This document shows positions 1-6,108 of a DNA stretch of 9,505 bases, piece by piece. Numbering within the stretch: position 1 is the first letter of the stretch; the number at the start of each line of letters is the position of its first letter. The position numbers and the translations under genes are program-made. This DNA is from Chloroflexota bacterium (lineage in GTDB: Bacteria > Chloroflexota > UBA11872), in the NCBI GenBank assembly GCA_028875175.1, contig JAPPFO010000124.1:1-9505 (forward strand), given 5' to 3'. Below the pieces are notes generated by a model. That model saw only the letters and a program-made list of their open reading frames with translations. It did not search any database and was not told where the DNA came from.

Positions 1-540
1 CCTCCCCAGGTACCCGCCGCCCATAAACACCACTTTGGACCCGGGTGCCCCCGAATTGGCTACCAATTCCCCCCCGGCAGGTGGTGGCGGGTCGTCCCGG
101 GTCACGACCGTGAAGCTCGACTCCACCCCTCGATGCGTGACGGGCACGTCCGCTGCGGCCGGCCCGGCCAGCGCCGAGGAGATACCGGGCACCACGACAA
201 CCGGGATCCCGGCGACCCGCGCCGCCAGCACTTCCTCGCCGCCGCGGCCGAAGACGAAGGGGTCCCCGCCCTTGAGCCGGCACACGGAGAGCCCTGCACG
301 CGCCAAGTCAATGAGCAGGTCGTTGATGTCTTCCTGGCTTCGCGAAGCCCGACCCGGCGCCTTGCCCGCATCCTCGATCCGCGCATCGACTCGCGCCAGC
401 TTCAACAGCTCAGGCGAGATCAGCCGGTCATGCACCACCGCGTCCGCCGACTCCAAGACTTCGCGGCCGTGCACGGTAATCAGCTTCGGATCGCCCGGAC
501 CCGCGCCGACCAGGTAGATGGTGCCTGCTTGCGCTTTCAC
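1..540 (-). CDS. cobA: Uroporphyrinogen-III C-methyltransferase (SUMT), 3' end missing
   Basis: Cytosolic enzyme that transfers two methyl groups from S-adenosylmethionine to uroporphyrinogen III, giving precorrin-2 for siroheme and cobalamin. The 180 visible residues carry the SUMT signatures in order: the SAM-binding loop VGAGPGDPKL (residues 11-20), VVHDRL (35-40), GGDPFVFGRGGEE (91-103), and VVPGISSALAGPAAADVPVTHRG from about 116 to 138. The family is usually about 250 residues, so roughly 70 C-terminal residues, or a fused HemD domain, lie beyond the left edge. The start is the GTG at 540, whose GTGA overlaps the hemC stop; no Shine-Dalgarno is visible ahead of it, which fits translational coupling. 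Beside sulfite reductase genes its likely job is siroheme supply. Family assignment is firm; whether it is fused to HemD cannot be seen. Confidence 0.93.
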   Translation of the reverse strand, partial: MKAQAGTIYLVGAGPGDPKLITVHGREVLESADAVVHDRLISPELLKLARVDARIEDAGKAPGRASRSQEDINDLLIDLARAGLSVCRLKGGDPFVFGRGGEEVLAARVAGIPVVVVPGISSALAGPAAADVPVTHRGVESSFTVVTRDDPPPPAGGELVANSGAPGSKVVFMGGGYLGR

Positions 541-1433
541 TGCGTCGCCGGCTTTCGCGCCGCCAGCACGCGGGCAGCTGCCTGCCGACCCAACGCGTCG
601 GCATCGCTCAGGCGCCCGTGAAGCGTCAGCGGCGGCGCTTCGCCATCACCGAACAGTGCGGCCGTCAGCGTCAAATCAGTCTCATCTACCGTCGCCAGCG
701 CACCGGCCGGCACGGTGCATCCGCCCCGCAGGTCGCGCAAAAAGGCCCGCTCGGCCGTCACTGCCGCCCGGGAATCCGCGTCGTCAATTCGCCTCACTAG
801 ATTCTCAACGTCCGGCTTGTCCGTGCGAACCTCCACCGCCAGCGCGCCCTGCGCCGGCGCCGGCAGAAAATCCGGCGGTTCCAGGATCTCGGCGATGTCG
901 CCGGCCAGACCCGCCCGTTCCAGTCCCGCCACCGCCAAAACCGCCGCGTCGAACTGTCCGGCCCGCACGCGTTCAACGCGCGTACCCACGTTGCCGCGCA
1001 GGGGTTGCACGCGCAGGTCGGGGCGGGCTGCCAGGACCTGGGCCGACCGCCGGGCGCTGCCGGTGCCAACCGAGGCGCCCTCGGGAAGCGCCGCCAGGCC
1101 CTCTCCGCCCAGGCTGACCAGCGCGTCGCGCGGATCGGCTCTCACCGGCACGGCGGCAATCCGCAGGCCGGCCAATGGCTCCGTTGGCAGGTCCTTGTAG
1201 CTGTGAACAGCAACGTCGGCCCGCCCATCCAGCAGGGCGGCTTGCACGCCGCGGGTGAACACGCCGCGCTCGCCCAGCGTCTCGATCGGCCGGCTGCGGT
1301 CCAGGTCGCCCGCCGTGTTCACCAGCACGAATTCGACGCCCAGCCCGGGATTGGCAGCCGACAGAAGATCGGCCACCAGCGCCGCCTGTGCTCGAGCCAG
1401 CGGCGAACGGCGTGTCGCGATGCGAGCCTTCAC
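537..1433 (-). CDS. hemC: Porphobilinogen deaminase (hydroxymethylbilane synthase)
   Basis: Polymerises four porphobilinogens into hydroxymethylbilane, the step before uroporphyrinogen III, in the cytosol. It is 298 residues, close to family norm. Visible landmarks: N-terminal KARIATRRSPLA, AVHSYKDLPTEP around residues 75-86, GTGSARR at 123-129 (family usually GTSSLRR), LRGNVGTRVERV at 145-156, PAPAQGALAVEVR at 191-203, and the dipyrromethane cofactor loop LRDLRGGCTVPAG with Cys239 as the expected attachment cysteine. The start is GTG at 1433, chosen because the family N-terminus begins there and a GAGG sits 7 nt upstream; the frame stays open further upstream to 1547 but that extension is low-complexity Arg-rich. 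It follows sat after 55 nt and overlaps cobA by 4 nt. Its place in a sulfate reduction cluster suggests a dedicated siroheme supply, which is inference. Confidence 0.95.
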   Translation of the reverse strand: MKARIATRRSPLARAQAALVADLLSAANPGLGVEFVLVNTAGDLDRSRPIETLGERGVFTRGVQAALLDGRADVAVHSYKDLPTEPLAGLRIAAVPVRADPRDALVSLGGEGLAALPEGASVGTGSARRSAQVLAARPDLRVQPLRGNVGTRVERVRAGQFDAAVLAVAGLERAGLAGDIAEILEPPDFLPAPAQGALAVEVRTDKPDVENLVRRIDDADSRAAVTAERAFLRDLRGGCTVPAGALATVDETDLTLTAALFGDGEAPPLTLHGRLSDADALGRQAAARVLAARKPATQ

Positions 1434-1488
1434 CGCCGCACCTCGGTCTCGCCCCCTGCGCCAGCCGCTAAAGCGTACGCCCCGACGT

Positions 1489-2574
1489 TCAGCGCTGGGC
1501 GTAGGCCTCCGCCAGCACAGCCGCCACCTCCGGACGCGTGAACTCAACCGGCGGTCGCTGCCCGTCGCTCAGCAGCCCTCGCAACCGGGTCCCGCTCAGG
1601 AACACGTGATTGGCCCCGTCGTGCGGACAGGTCTTGGCCGATCCCATCCCCGCGCACTCCGTGCACCAGAAGGCGTGCTCAAAGAACAGCGGCGTAATGC
1701 CCAGTTCGCCCACGTCGAACTCATGAAAGATGTGCTGGGCGTCGTGCGGCCCGTAGTAGTCGCCCACGCCCGCATGGTCGCGGCCCACGATGAAGTGCGT
1801 GCAGCCGTAGTTGCGCCGCACCAGCGCGTGAAACACCGCCTCGCGCGGCCCCGCGTAGCGCATTGCGGCCGGCAGCGCCGCCAGCAACACCCGGTCGCGC
1901 GGGAAGTAGCCGTCCAGCAGCACCTCGTAGCAGCGCCAGCGCACGTCGGCCGGCACGTCGTCTTCCTTGGTGACGCCTACCAGCGGATGCACCAGCAGAC
2001 CGTCAACCATCTCCAGCGCGGCCTTCTGGATGTACTCGTGAGCCCGGTGAATCGGGTTGCGCGTCTGGAACCCCACCACCGTCCGCCAGCCCAGCGAGTC
2101 AAACCGTTCGCGCAACTGCGTCGGCGTCAGGTGCCGCGGATCCTCGGCCCGGTCGGGCGATGCGCCGAAACACGTCACCGGTCCACCCAGCAGCACGTCG
2201 CCCTGCGCATAGAGCGCGGCCACGCCGGGATGTTCGGCGTCGGTCGTTCGGTATACGGCTTGCGCCTCCGCGGTCTTGTCGTAGTGGAAGCGCTGCCGCA
2301 CTTCCAGCTCAGCACGACGGTGCCCGGCGCCGTCCAGCAGGTCCAGCCGGTCGCCTTCGCGCACCAGCGCCGCCGTCTCCGCGTCCACCGCCAGCGTGAT
2401 CGGCAGTGGCCAAGGCTGACCGCCCGGCAAATGCATGTCCTTCAGCACCGCCTGGTATTCAGCCTCCGTCATGAAGCCGGTCAGCGGGCGGTAGCCACCC
2501 ACGCGAAACAGCTCAAGGTCGGCCAGTTGCCGCGGCGTGAGCTCGATCGCCACGGTCGATGCCACGGCAGCCAT
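1489..2574 (-). CDS. sat: Sulfate adenylyltransferase (ATP sulfurylase)
   Basis: Activates sulfate with ATP to give adenosine 5'-phosphosulfate (APS) and pyrophosphate; the single-subunit Sat type, unrelated to CysDN. Over 361 residues: PUA-like N-terminal region with GYRPLTGFM (27-35), catalytic QTRNPIHRAHE (170-180), GRDHAGVGDYYGPHDAQ (264-280), a putative zinc site formed by C304, C307, C316 and H318, and the C-terminal SGTRLRGLLSDGQRPPVEFTRPEV region. The protein is somewhat short: the usual opening PHGG-like segment of about 20 residues is absent. The ATG at 2574 shares one base with the cysC stop (TGATG), so reinitiation is likely and an earlier start would lie inside cysC. Its place directly after cysC and cysH argues for an assimilatory role. 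Product identity is secure. Confidence 0.97.
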   Translation of the reverse strand: MAAVASTVAIELTPRQLADLELFRVGGYRPLTGFMTEAEYQAVLKDMHLPGGQPWPLPITLAVDAETAALVREGDRLDLLDGAGHRRAELEVRQRFHYDKTAEAQAVYRTTDAEHPGVAALYAQGDVLLGGPVTCFGASPDRAEDPRHLTPTQLRERFDSLGWRTVVGFQTRNPIHRAHEYIQKAALEMVDGLLVHPLVGVTKEDDVPADVRWRCYEVLLDGYFPRDRVLLAALPAAMRYAGPREAVFHALVRRNYGCTHFIVGRDHAGVGDYYGPHDAQHIFHEFDVGELGITPLFFEHAFWCTECAGMGSAKTCPHDGANHVFLSGTRLRGLLSDGQRPPVEFTRPEVAAVLAEAYAQR

Positions 2575-3176
2575 CAGGCCGCCGCCACGCAGTCGGTCAC
2601 CGGCGCCAGGTAGCCCAGGCGTTCCAGGCCGTCCAGGATCCTGGCCGCGCTTTGCTCCACCGATTCCATATCCGTTTCCACCACGATCTCCGGGCTTACC
2701 GGCGCTTCGTACGGATCGTTGACCCCGGTGAAGTTCTCGATCTCACCGGCCAGGGCGCGCGCATACAGCCCCTTGGGGTCGCGCTCGATCAACTCGTCAA
2801 GCGAGCACTTCACGTAGACCTCAACGAATTGGCCGATCTGCTCCCGCGCCTCGCGGCGTCCTTCGGTATAGGGCGAGATCGCCGACACCAGCATGGTGGC
2901 GCCGTGCCGGGTCCCCAGCGCCGCCACCCAGGCAATCCGCCGGATGTTCTCGTCGCGGTCCTCGCGCGTGAACCCCAGGCCCTTGCTCAGGTGCGTGCGC
3001 ACCACGTCGCCGTCCAGCGACTCCACGCGGTGACCGCGGCGTTCCAGTTCCGGCGTCAGCCACTCCGCCAGTGTCGTCTTGCCCGCGCCCGAAAGGCCCG
3101 TCAGCCAGATTGTGACCCCGGCCGGCTCGTGCCGCCCGTAGGCGGCATACCCATTGCAGTCCATTGACTTGACCAT
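2574..3176 (-). CDS. cysC: Adenylylsulfate kinase (APS kinase)
   Basis: Phosphorylates the 3'-OH of APS with ATP to give PAPS, used for reduction or as sulfuryl donor. The 200-residue protein has the P-loop GLSGAGKTT (27-35), the LDGDVVR segment (54-60), GFTREDRDENIRR (68-80), SAISPYTEGRR (98-108), ERDPKGLYARA (131-141) and NFTGVNDPYEAP (148-159), all typical of CysC, at normal family length. The start chosen is ATG 3176, 2 nt after the cysH stop; ATG 3164 (AGGG 12 nt upstream) and a GTG at 3203 that overlaps cysH are possible alternatives. It is a stand-alone kinase, not fused to Sat. The CysH beside it looks like an APS-type reductase, so CysC may mainly feed sulfotransferases, or the reductase may accept PAPS; the sequence does not settle this. 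Confidence 0.96.
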   Translation of the reverse strand: MVKSMDCNGYAAYGRHEPAGVTIWLTGLSGAGKTTLAEWLTPELERRGHRVESLDGDVVRTHLSKGLGFTREDRDENIRRIAWVAALGTRHGATMLVSAISPYTEGRREAREQIGQFVEVYVKCSLDELIERDPKGLYARALAGEIENFTGVNDPYEAPVSPEIVVETDMESVEQSAARILDGLERLGYLAPVTDCVAAA

Positions 3177-3178
3177 CC

Positions 3179-3892
3179 CTAGGTGTTCTCGTGCAGACCG
3201 CACTCGGTCTTATCCAGTCCTTGCCACCGTCCGCTCCGCAACGATTCCCCCGGGCGCGGACGCGAGGTGCAGCGCGTATTACAGCCCAGGCTCGGGTAGC
3301 CCTCGTCGTGCAGCCGGTTGTAGGGCACGTCGTGGCGTCGGATGTAGTCCCAGATCTCGGCTTCGGTCCAGCCGCTCAGCGGGGCGACCTTCACCAGCCC
3401 GAATTTCGCGGTCCACTCGATCACCGGCGTTGCCGCCCGCCGCGCCGACTGGTCGCGTCGCACGCCCGTGATCCAGGCCCGCTTGTCGGCCAGCGCCCGC
3501 GCGTTGGGCGCGACTTTGCGGATTCCGCAGCAGGTGTCCGGATCGCGGTCCCACAACGCGTCGCCGTATAGCTCCGCCTGTTGGGCCACCGACAAGTCCG
3601 GCAGATACGCTGCGGCCACGAATCCGTAACGTTGCTCGACTTCCTCGCGAACCTCGTGCGCGGCATCGAAGAGCAGGCCGGTGTCCAGGTAATACACCTC
3701 GACGTCGTCCAGCAGGTCCCGCTGCGCCAGCATGTCCACCAGCACCATGCCGCTGGGGCCGCCGAATGAGCACGACAACGCCACGTCCGGCGCATAGGCG
3801 CGCACGACTTCGCGCAACACCTCCTCGGCAGGCAATTCCTGCAGCCGCGGTCCATCGCGCCGCAGGTCGATTTCAGCAAGTTGAACGTTCAC
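3179..3892 (-). CDS. cysH: Iron-sulfur APS/PAPS reductase with unusual CxxxC ligand spacing
   Basis: Reduces activated sulfate (APS, possibly PAPS) to sulfite with thioredoxin or a similar donor. In 237 residues: a nucleotide-binding loop LSCSFGGPSG (39-48), YYLDTG (67-72), the CCGIRK motif with C121 and C122, ITGVRRDQSARR (141-152), YPSLGC (199-204), and the C-terminal KTECGLH with C231, the expected catalytic cysteine. The CC pair plus a second cysteine pair marks the [4Fe-4S] type that normally uses APS. The second pair is C204-N-T-R-C208, three residues apart, where the family normally has CxxC. The start is GTG 3892 (homolog-like N-terminus VNVQLAEIDL). A GGAGG at 3906-3910 is 13 nt upstream, which is long; an in-frame TTG at 3925 is the alternative. 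cysC follows after 2 nt. Family is certain, substrate is inferred. Confidence 0.95.
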   Translation of the reverse strand: MNVQLAEIDLRRDGPRLQELPAEEVLREVVRAYAPDVALSCSFGGPSGMVLVDMLAQRDLLDDVEVYYLDTGLLFDAAHEVREEVEQRYGFVAAAYLPDLSVAQQAELYGDALWDRDPDTCCGIRKVAPNARALADKRAWITGVRRDQSARRAATPVIEWTAKFGLVKVAPLSGWTEAEIWDYIRRHDVPYNRLHDEGYPSLGCNTRCTSRPRPGESLRSGRWQGLDKTECGLHENT

Positions 3893-3905
3893 GATAGAGA
3901 GAGAA

Positions 3906-3910
3906 CCTCC
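3906..3910 (-). promoter_or_regulatory. Shine-Dalgarno GGAGG ahead of cysH, long spacing
   Basis: Minus-strand GGAGG followed by a pyrimidine run (TTCTCTCTCTATC) and then the GTG start of cysH. The 13-nt gap is longer than usual. No ATG, GTG or TTG lies in any frame at the optimal 5-9 nt spacing, so this is still the best support for GTG 3892. The GTTCTC that begins in the last G of the site (3901-3906) is complementary to GAGAAC at 3962-3967, so the site could be partly hidden in the transcript. Confidence 0.5.
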
Positions 3911-3995
3911 AATGGCATGGGGCAAAACGCGCCCCTCGCTCGATTTCAGGTGCTCGACGCCGTTCTCGCGCGTGGTCAGTTAGGACCGATCACGC

Positions 3996-4018
3996 GGCCT
4001 GGGCACGGAAGCCCGGCC
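3996..4018 (-). promoter_or_regulatory. Strong hairpin in the cysH leader
   Basis: GGCC-GGGC (minus strand 4018-4011) pairs with GCCC-A-GGCC (4004-3996): eight G-C pairs with one bulged base and a six-base loop. It lies between the polycysteine ORF and cysH. No U-tract follows, so it is not a textbook intrinsic terminator; in GC-rich genomes it could still act as a terminator, a pause or a structural partner in attenuation. The complementarity is seen, the role is inferred. Confidence 0.4.
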
Positions 4019-4054
4019 GGCGTCGAGACGTGCCTGGCGTGACCAGGACTTGGC

Positions 4055-4083
4055 GGGCGTGAGAGGCCTAGACCACCACGCCC
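4055..4083 (-). promoter_or_regulatory. Candidate attenuator stem after the Cys codons
   Basis: GGGCGTG (minus strand 4083-4077) is perfectly complementary to CACGCCC (4061-4055), a 7-bp GC-rich stem with a 15-base loop that contains the leader ORF's TAG stop. The 5' arm covers the second to fifth codons after the last Cys codon. A ribosome stalled at the Cys run would sit close enough to block this arm, while one that reads through to the stop also sits in it; which state favours cysH cannot be decided by eye. A second small stem, CCTGG/CCAGG with a 5-base loop, follows at 4033-4047. Confidence 0.4.
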
Positions 4084-4229
4084 CGTATACAGGCGCAGGT
4101 GCAGTGGCAACAACAGGACGTGCAGCCACGCGCGAAGCGAATCGCAACAATCGCCGCCGACACATGCAGCCGCTGGCTGCGCTGCGTCGGCGATAGGTCG
4201 GACGGAATGCCTGGAGTCAGACCGCGCAT
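4068..4229 (-). CDS. Polycysteine leader peptide, putative cysteine-responsive attenuator
   Basis: A 53-codon ORF from ATG 4229, or 31 codons from an in-frame GTG at 4163, ending with TAG at 4068-4070. Near its end it reads GCTSCCCHCTCACIR: seven cysteines in twelve residues, encoded by both TGC and TGT codons. It sits between the sulfite reductase gene and cysH, 175 nt before the cysH start, where a sensor of charged tRNA-Cys makes sense. ATG 4229 is preferred because GAGGG lies 3 nt upstream and it overlaps the end of the sulfite reductase gene by 13 nt, allowing coupling; the GTG start would suit a leaderless transcript but no -10 box is visible. Known parallel: polycysteine short ORFs that attenuate sulfur operons in mycobacteria. 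Translation and function here are inference, resting on codon composition and context. A cysteine-rich metal-binding microprotein is the alternative reading. Confidence 0.65.
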   Translation of the reverse strand: MRGLTPGIPSDLSPTQRSQRLHVSAAIVAIRFARGCTSCCCHCTCACIRGVVV

Positions 4230-5998
4230 TCGCCCTCGCCGCGTTCCAGCACATACAGCCGGTCGCGGTCCCAGTCCACGAAATGCTCGGGTTCGTCGTC
4301 GTATTCGGGCGGCAGCGCCAGGTCCTTGAGGAGACCGTCGAAGTACAGCCGGTCGTACCGGTCCACGTACTCGTTGAAGGATTCGTCGTCGCTCTCGCGA
4401 TTCTCCTCATAGTCGAGGATCAATCGCTCCACGACGGCCGGCGCGCGCTTGGCGGGCACCCGCGTGCGCAGCAGCAAGCCCAGCCGCATCGGCGACCCGT
4501 AGCGTCGGTTGCCCCCGATGAACGTGTGGTATGCCGGCACCTGGCGTCCGCCGGTCTTGATGGCCGCGCCGTGGAAGCCGATGTTGCCCACATGGTGCAT
4601 CCCGCAGGAGTTGGGGCAGCCGCTCATGTTGATCAGGATCTGCCGCGTCAGCGGATCCTGGATGTGCATTTCCTCGACCTTGGCCTGGATGGCCTTGTTG
4701 AGACCCATCGAGGAGGTGATCCCCAGCTTGCAGCTGTCCGTGCCGGGGCAGGACACCACGTCGTTGATCTCGTAGGCGCCCGGATTCCCCAGCCCCAGTG
4801 CGCGCAGCTCGCGCCACACCGGGTAGACGCTGTTGTCGGGAATCCAGCGCAGCACGATGTTCTGCCAGTGGGTCGTGCGCGCCCGGCTGGCGCCGTACCG
4901 GCGCAGGATGTCCGCCAGACCACGGAACTGCTCGGGACTCAGGTCGCCCTGGTTCACCTTCACTTCCATGGTCGAGTACCCGGCCTGCACCTGCGGCGCC
5001 ACGTTCGTTGCGCAGAAGCGCTCGAAGAGATCGGCGTGTTCTTCCGCGATCGTCGGCGCCTCGGCCGGCAACTCCGGCGCGTCCGCCTCTTCGTTGTCGA
5101 TGAAGACCAGGTCGTCCAGGTCGTATTCGCGCTGCGCCCAGGCGCCGGTCAGCTCGGCCTCCACCATCTCGCGGAACTTCTCGATTCCGACTCGGTGCAC
5201 CAGGAACTTGATGCGGGCCTTGGCCCGGTTGCGCCGCAGCTCGTCCGACCGGTTGAAGATTCGCAGCACCGCCTCGGACACTCGCAGGTAGTCGCTGAGC
5301 GGCACGAAGTCGTACAGCTCGAACGCGTGCTTGGGCATGATCGAGAGCCCGCCGCCGGTCAGGATCCGGAACCCGCGCTCTTCCTTGCCGTCCACTTCTC
5401 GGATGGTCGAGAAGAAGGCCAGGTCGTGGATTTCGCCGATCGTGCGGTCGGTGTCGGATCCGCTGAATGAAACCTTGAACTTGCGCGGCAGCAACTGCGT
5501 CAGCGGGTTGCGCACGAAGTAGCGCACGAAGGCCCCCGCGTACGGCGTCGCGTCGAACGTCTCGTCGTCCGCCACGCCCGCCCAGGGGTCGCCGGTGACG
5601 TTGCGGACGGTGTTTCCGCAGGCTTCACGCGTCGACAGCCCCGCGCGACCCAGCACCCGCAACGCATCCCAGGCCAACGGCAGCGGGATGTGGTGTATCT
5701 GGACGTTCTCGCGCGTGGTGATGTGACCCTTCTTCAGCGGAGCGAAACGCTCGGTCACCTCGGCAAAGGCGTCCAGCTGGTCCGCGGTGACGCCGCCCAT
5801 GGGCAGCTTCACCCGCAGCATCTGTACGTTGGGCTGGCGCTGGCCGTAAACGCCCTGCTTCAGCCGGTATCCGATGAACTTTTCTTCGACGCGCTGACCG
5901 GCCAGATAGGCGCGGGCCTCGGTGGTGAAGTCCTCGAATTCCTCATCGAGGATGTCAATCACGTACCCAGCGGTGTCTTTGCGTTCAGTTATCGCCAT
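4217..5998 (-). CDS. sir: Ferredoxin-type sulfite (or nitrite) reductase, siroheme/[4Fe-4S]
   Basis: Six-electron reduction of sulfite to sulfide (or nitrite to ammonia) at a coupled siroheme-[4Fe-4S] centre, probably with ferredoxin as donor, cytosolic. The 593-residue protein has the two-fold repeated architecture of the family: first ferredoxin-like half with KKGHITTRENVQIHHIP (89-105), ACGNTVRNVTGDPWAG (126-141), FKVSFSGSDTDRT (174-186), a second half from about 335, and the cluster ligands C417-x5-C423 (SCPGTDSC) and C461-x3-C465 (SGCPNSCG). All four ligands are present. The start is ATG 5998 with GGAGG 6 nt upstream; the frame is open to 6103 but that extension is not family-like. Context (cysH, cysC, sat, siroheme genes) favours sulfite over nitrite; sequence alone does not separate the two. 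The stop is 324 nt before cysH and the gap holds the polycysteine ORF. Confidence 0.93.
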   Translation of the reverse strand: MAITERKDTAGYVIDILDEEFEDFTTEARAYLAGQRVEEKFIGYRLKQGVYGQRQPNVQMLRVKLPMGGVTADQLDAFAEVTERFAPLKKGHITTRENVQIHHIPLPLAWDALRVLGRAGLSTREACGNTVRNVTGDPWAGVADDETFDATPYAGAFVRYFVRNPLTQLLPRKFKVSFSGSDTDRTIGEIHDLAFFSTIREVDGKEERGFRILTGGGLSIMPKHAFELYDFVPLSDYLRVSEAVLRIFNRSDELRRNRAKARIKFLVHRVGIEKFREMVEAELTGAWAQREYDLDDLVFIDNEEADAPELPAEAPTIAEEHADLFERFCATNVAPQVQAGYSTMEVKVNQGDLSPEQFRGLADILRRYGASRARTTHWQNIVLRWIPDNSVYPVWRELRALGLGNPGAYEINDVVSCPGTDSCKLGITSSMGLNKAIQAKVEEMHIQDPLTRQILINMSGCPNSCGMHHVGNIGFHGAAIKTGGRQVPAYHTFIGGNRRYGSPMRLGLLLRTRVPAKRAPAVVERLILDYEENRESDDESFNEYVDRYDRLYFDGLLKDLALPPEYDDEPEHFVDWDRDRLYVLERGEGECAV

Positions 5999-6108
5999 GC
6001 CTGGCCTCCACGCGCCGCCGTCGCGGCGGGGTTGTAAGCCTACCTGGATTCCCCGCGCAGGTAGGTGCGCTGATTCTATGAAGTAAGGGCCGCCGGGCGC
6101 CACTCAAA
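5999..6108 (-). promoter_or_regulatory. Upstream region of the sulfite reductase gene with alternative hairpins
   Basis: This 110-bp gap after the acetyltransferase stop contains CCTACCTG/CAGGTAGG arms (6039-6046 and 6058-6065, 11-base loop) and an overlapping GCGCA/TGCGC pair (6055-6059 and 6066-6070). The two stems cannot form together. A third GC stem, CCGCCG/CGGCGG with a 3-base loop, precedes the GGAGG at 6005-6009. A -10-like TAGAAT lies at 6073-6078 but no -35 is found at a proper distance. The region may hold a promoter with an operator-like inverted repeat, or an RNA switch; no known riboswitch is recognised. Confidence 0.35.
6045..6058 (-). repeat. 14-bp repeat, copy 1 (upstream of the sulfite reductase gene)
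   Basis: GCGCGGGGAATCCA on the minus strand, 46 nt before the sulfite reductase start, identical to the copy at 7235-7248. It lies largely in the loop of the 8-bp inverted repeat. Two identical 14-mers, both intergenic and both upstream of minus-strand genes, are unlikely by chance in 9.5 kb. It could be a shared operator or a remnant of a dispersed REP-like repeat. Confidence 0.5.

Noticed and set aside
1255..2613. 452-codon open frame on the plus strand opposite sat
   Set aside because: Arises from the codon bias of sat on the minus strand; low-complexity Arg/His/Gln-rich product with no recognisable motif.
3980..4165. 61-codon minus-strand frame starting MCRRRLLRF in the sulfite reductase-cysH gap
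   Set aside because: Overlaps the polycysteine frame, no ribosome site, Arg/Ala/Pro-rich product typical of random GC-rich sequence; the Cys-rich frame explains the region better.
4165..4179. GCAGCC/GGCTGC hairpin after the sulfite reductase stop as a terminator
   Set aside because: Only 6 bp with a 3-base loop, no T-run, and it lies inside the longer version of the polycysteine ORF.
4283..5470. 395-codon open frame on the plus strand opposite the sulfite reductase gene
   Set aside because: Antisense shadow of a high-GC gene: composition rich in H, V, R and Q with no domain, and the opposite strand has intact family motifs throughout.
5999..6103. N-terminal extension of the sulfite reductase to the GTG at 6103
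   Set aside because: The extension is not family-like and spans the inverted repeat; ATG 5998 has a GGAGG at ideal distance.
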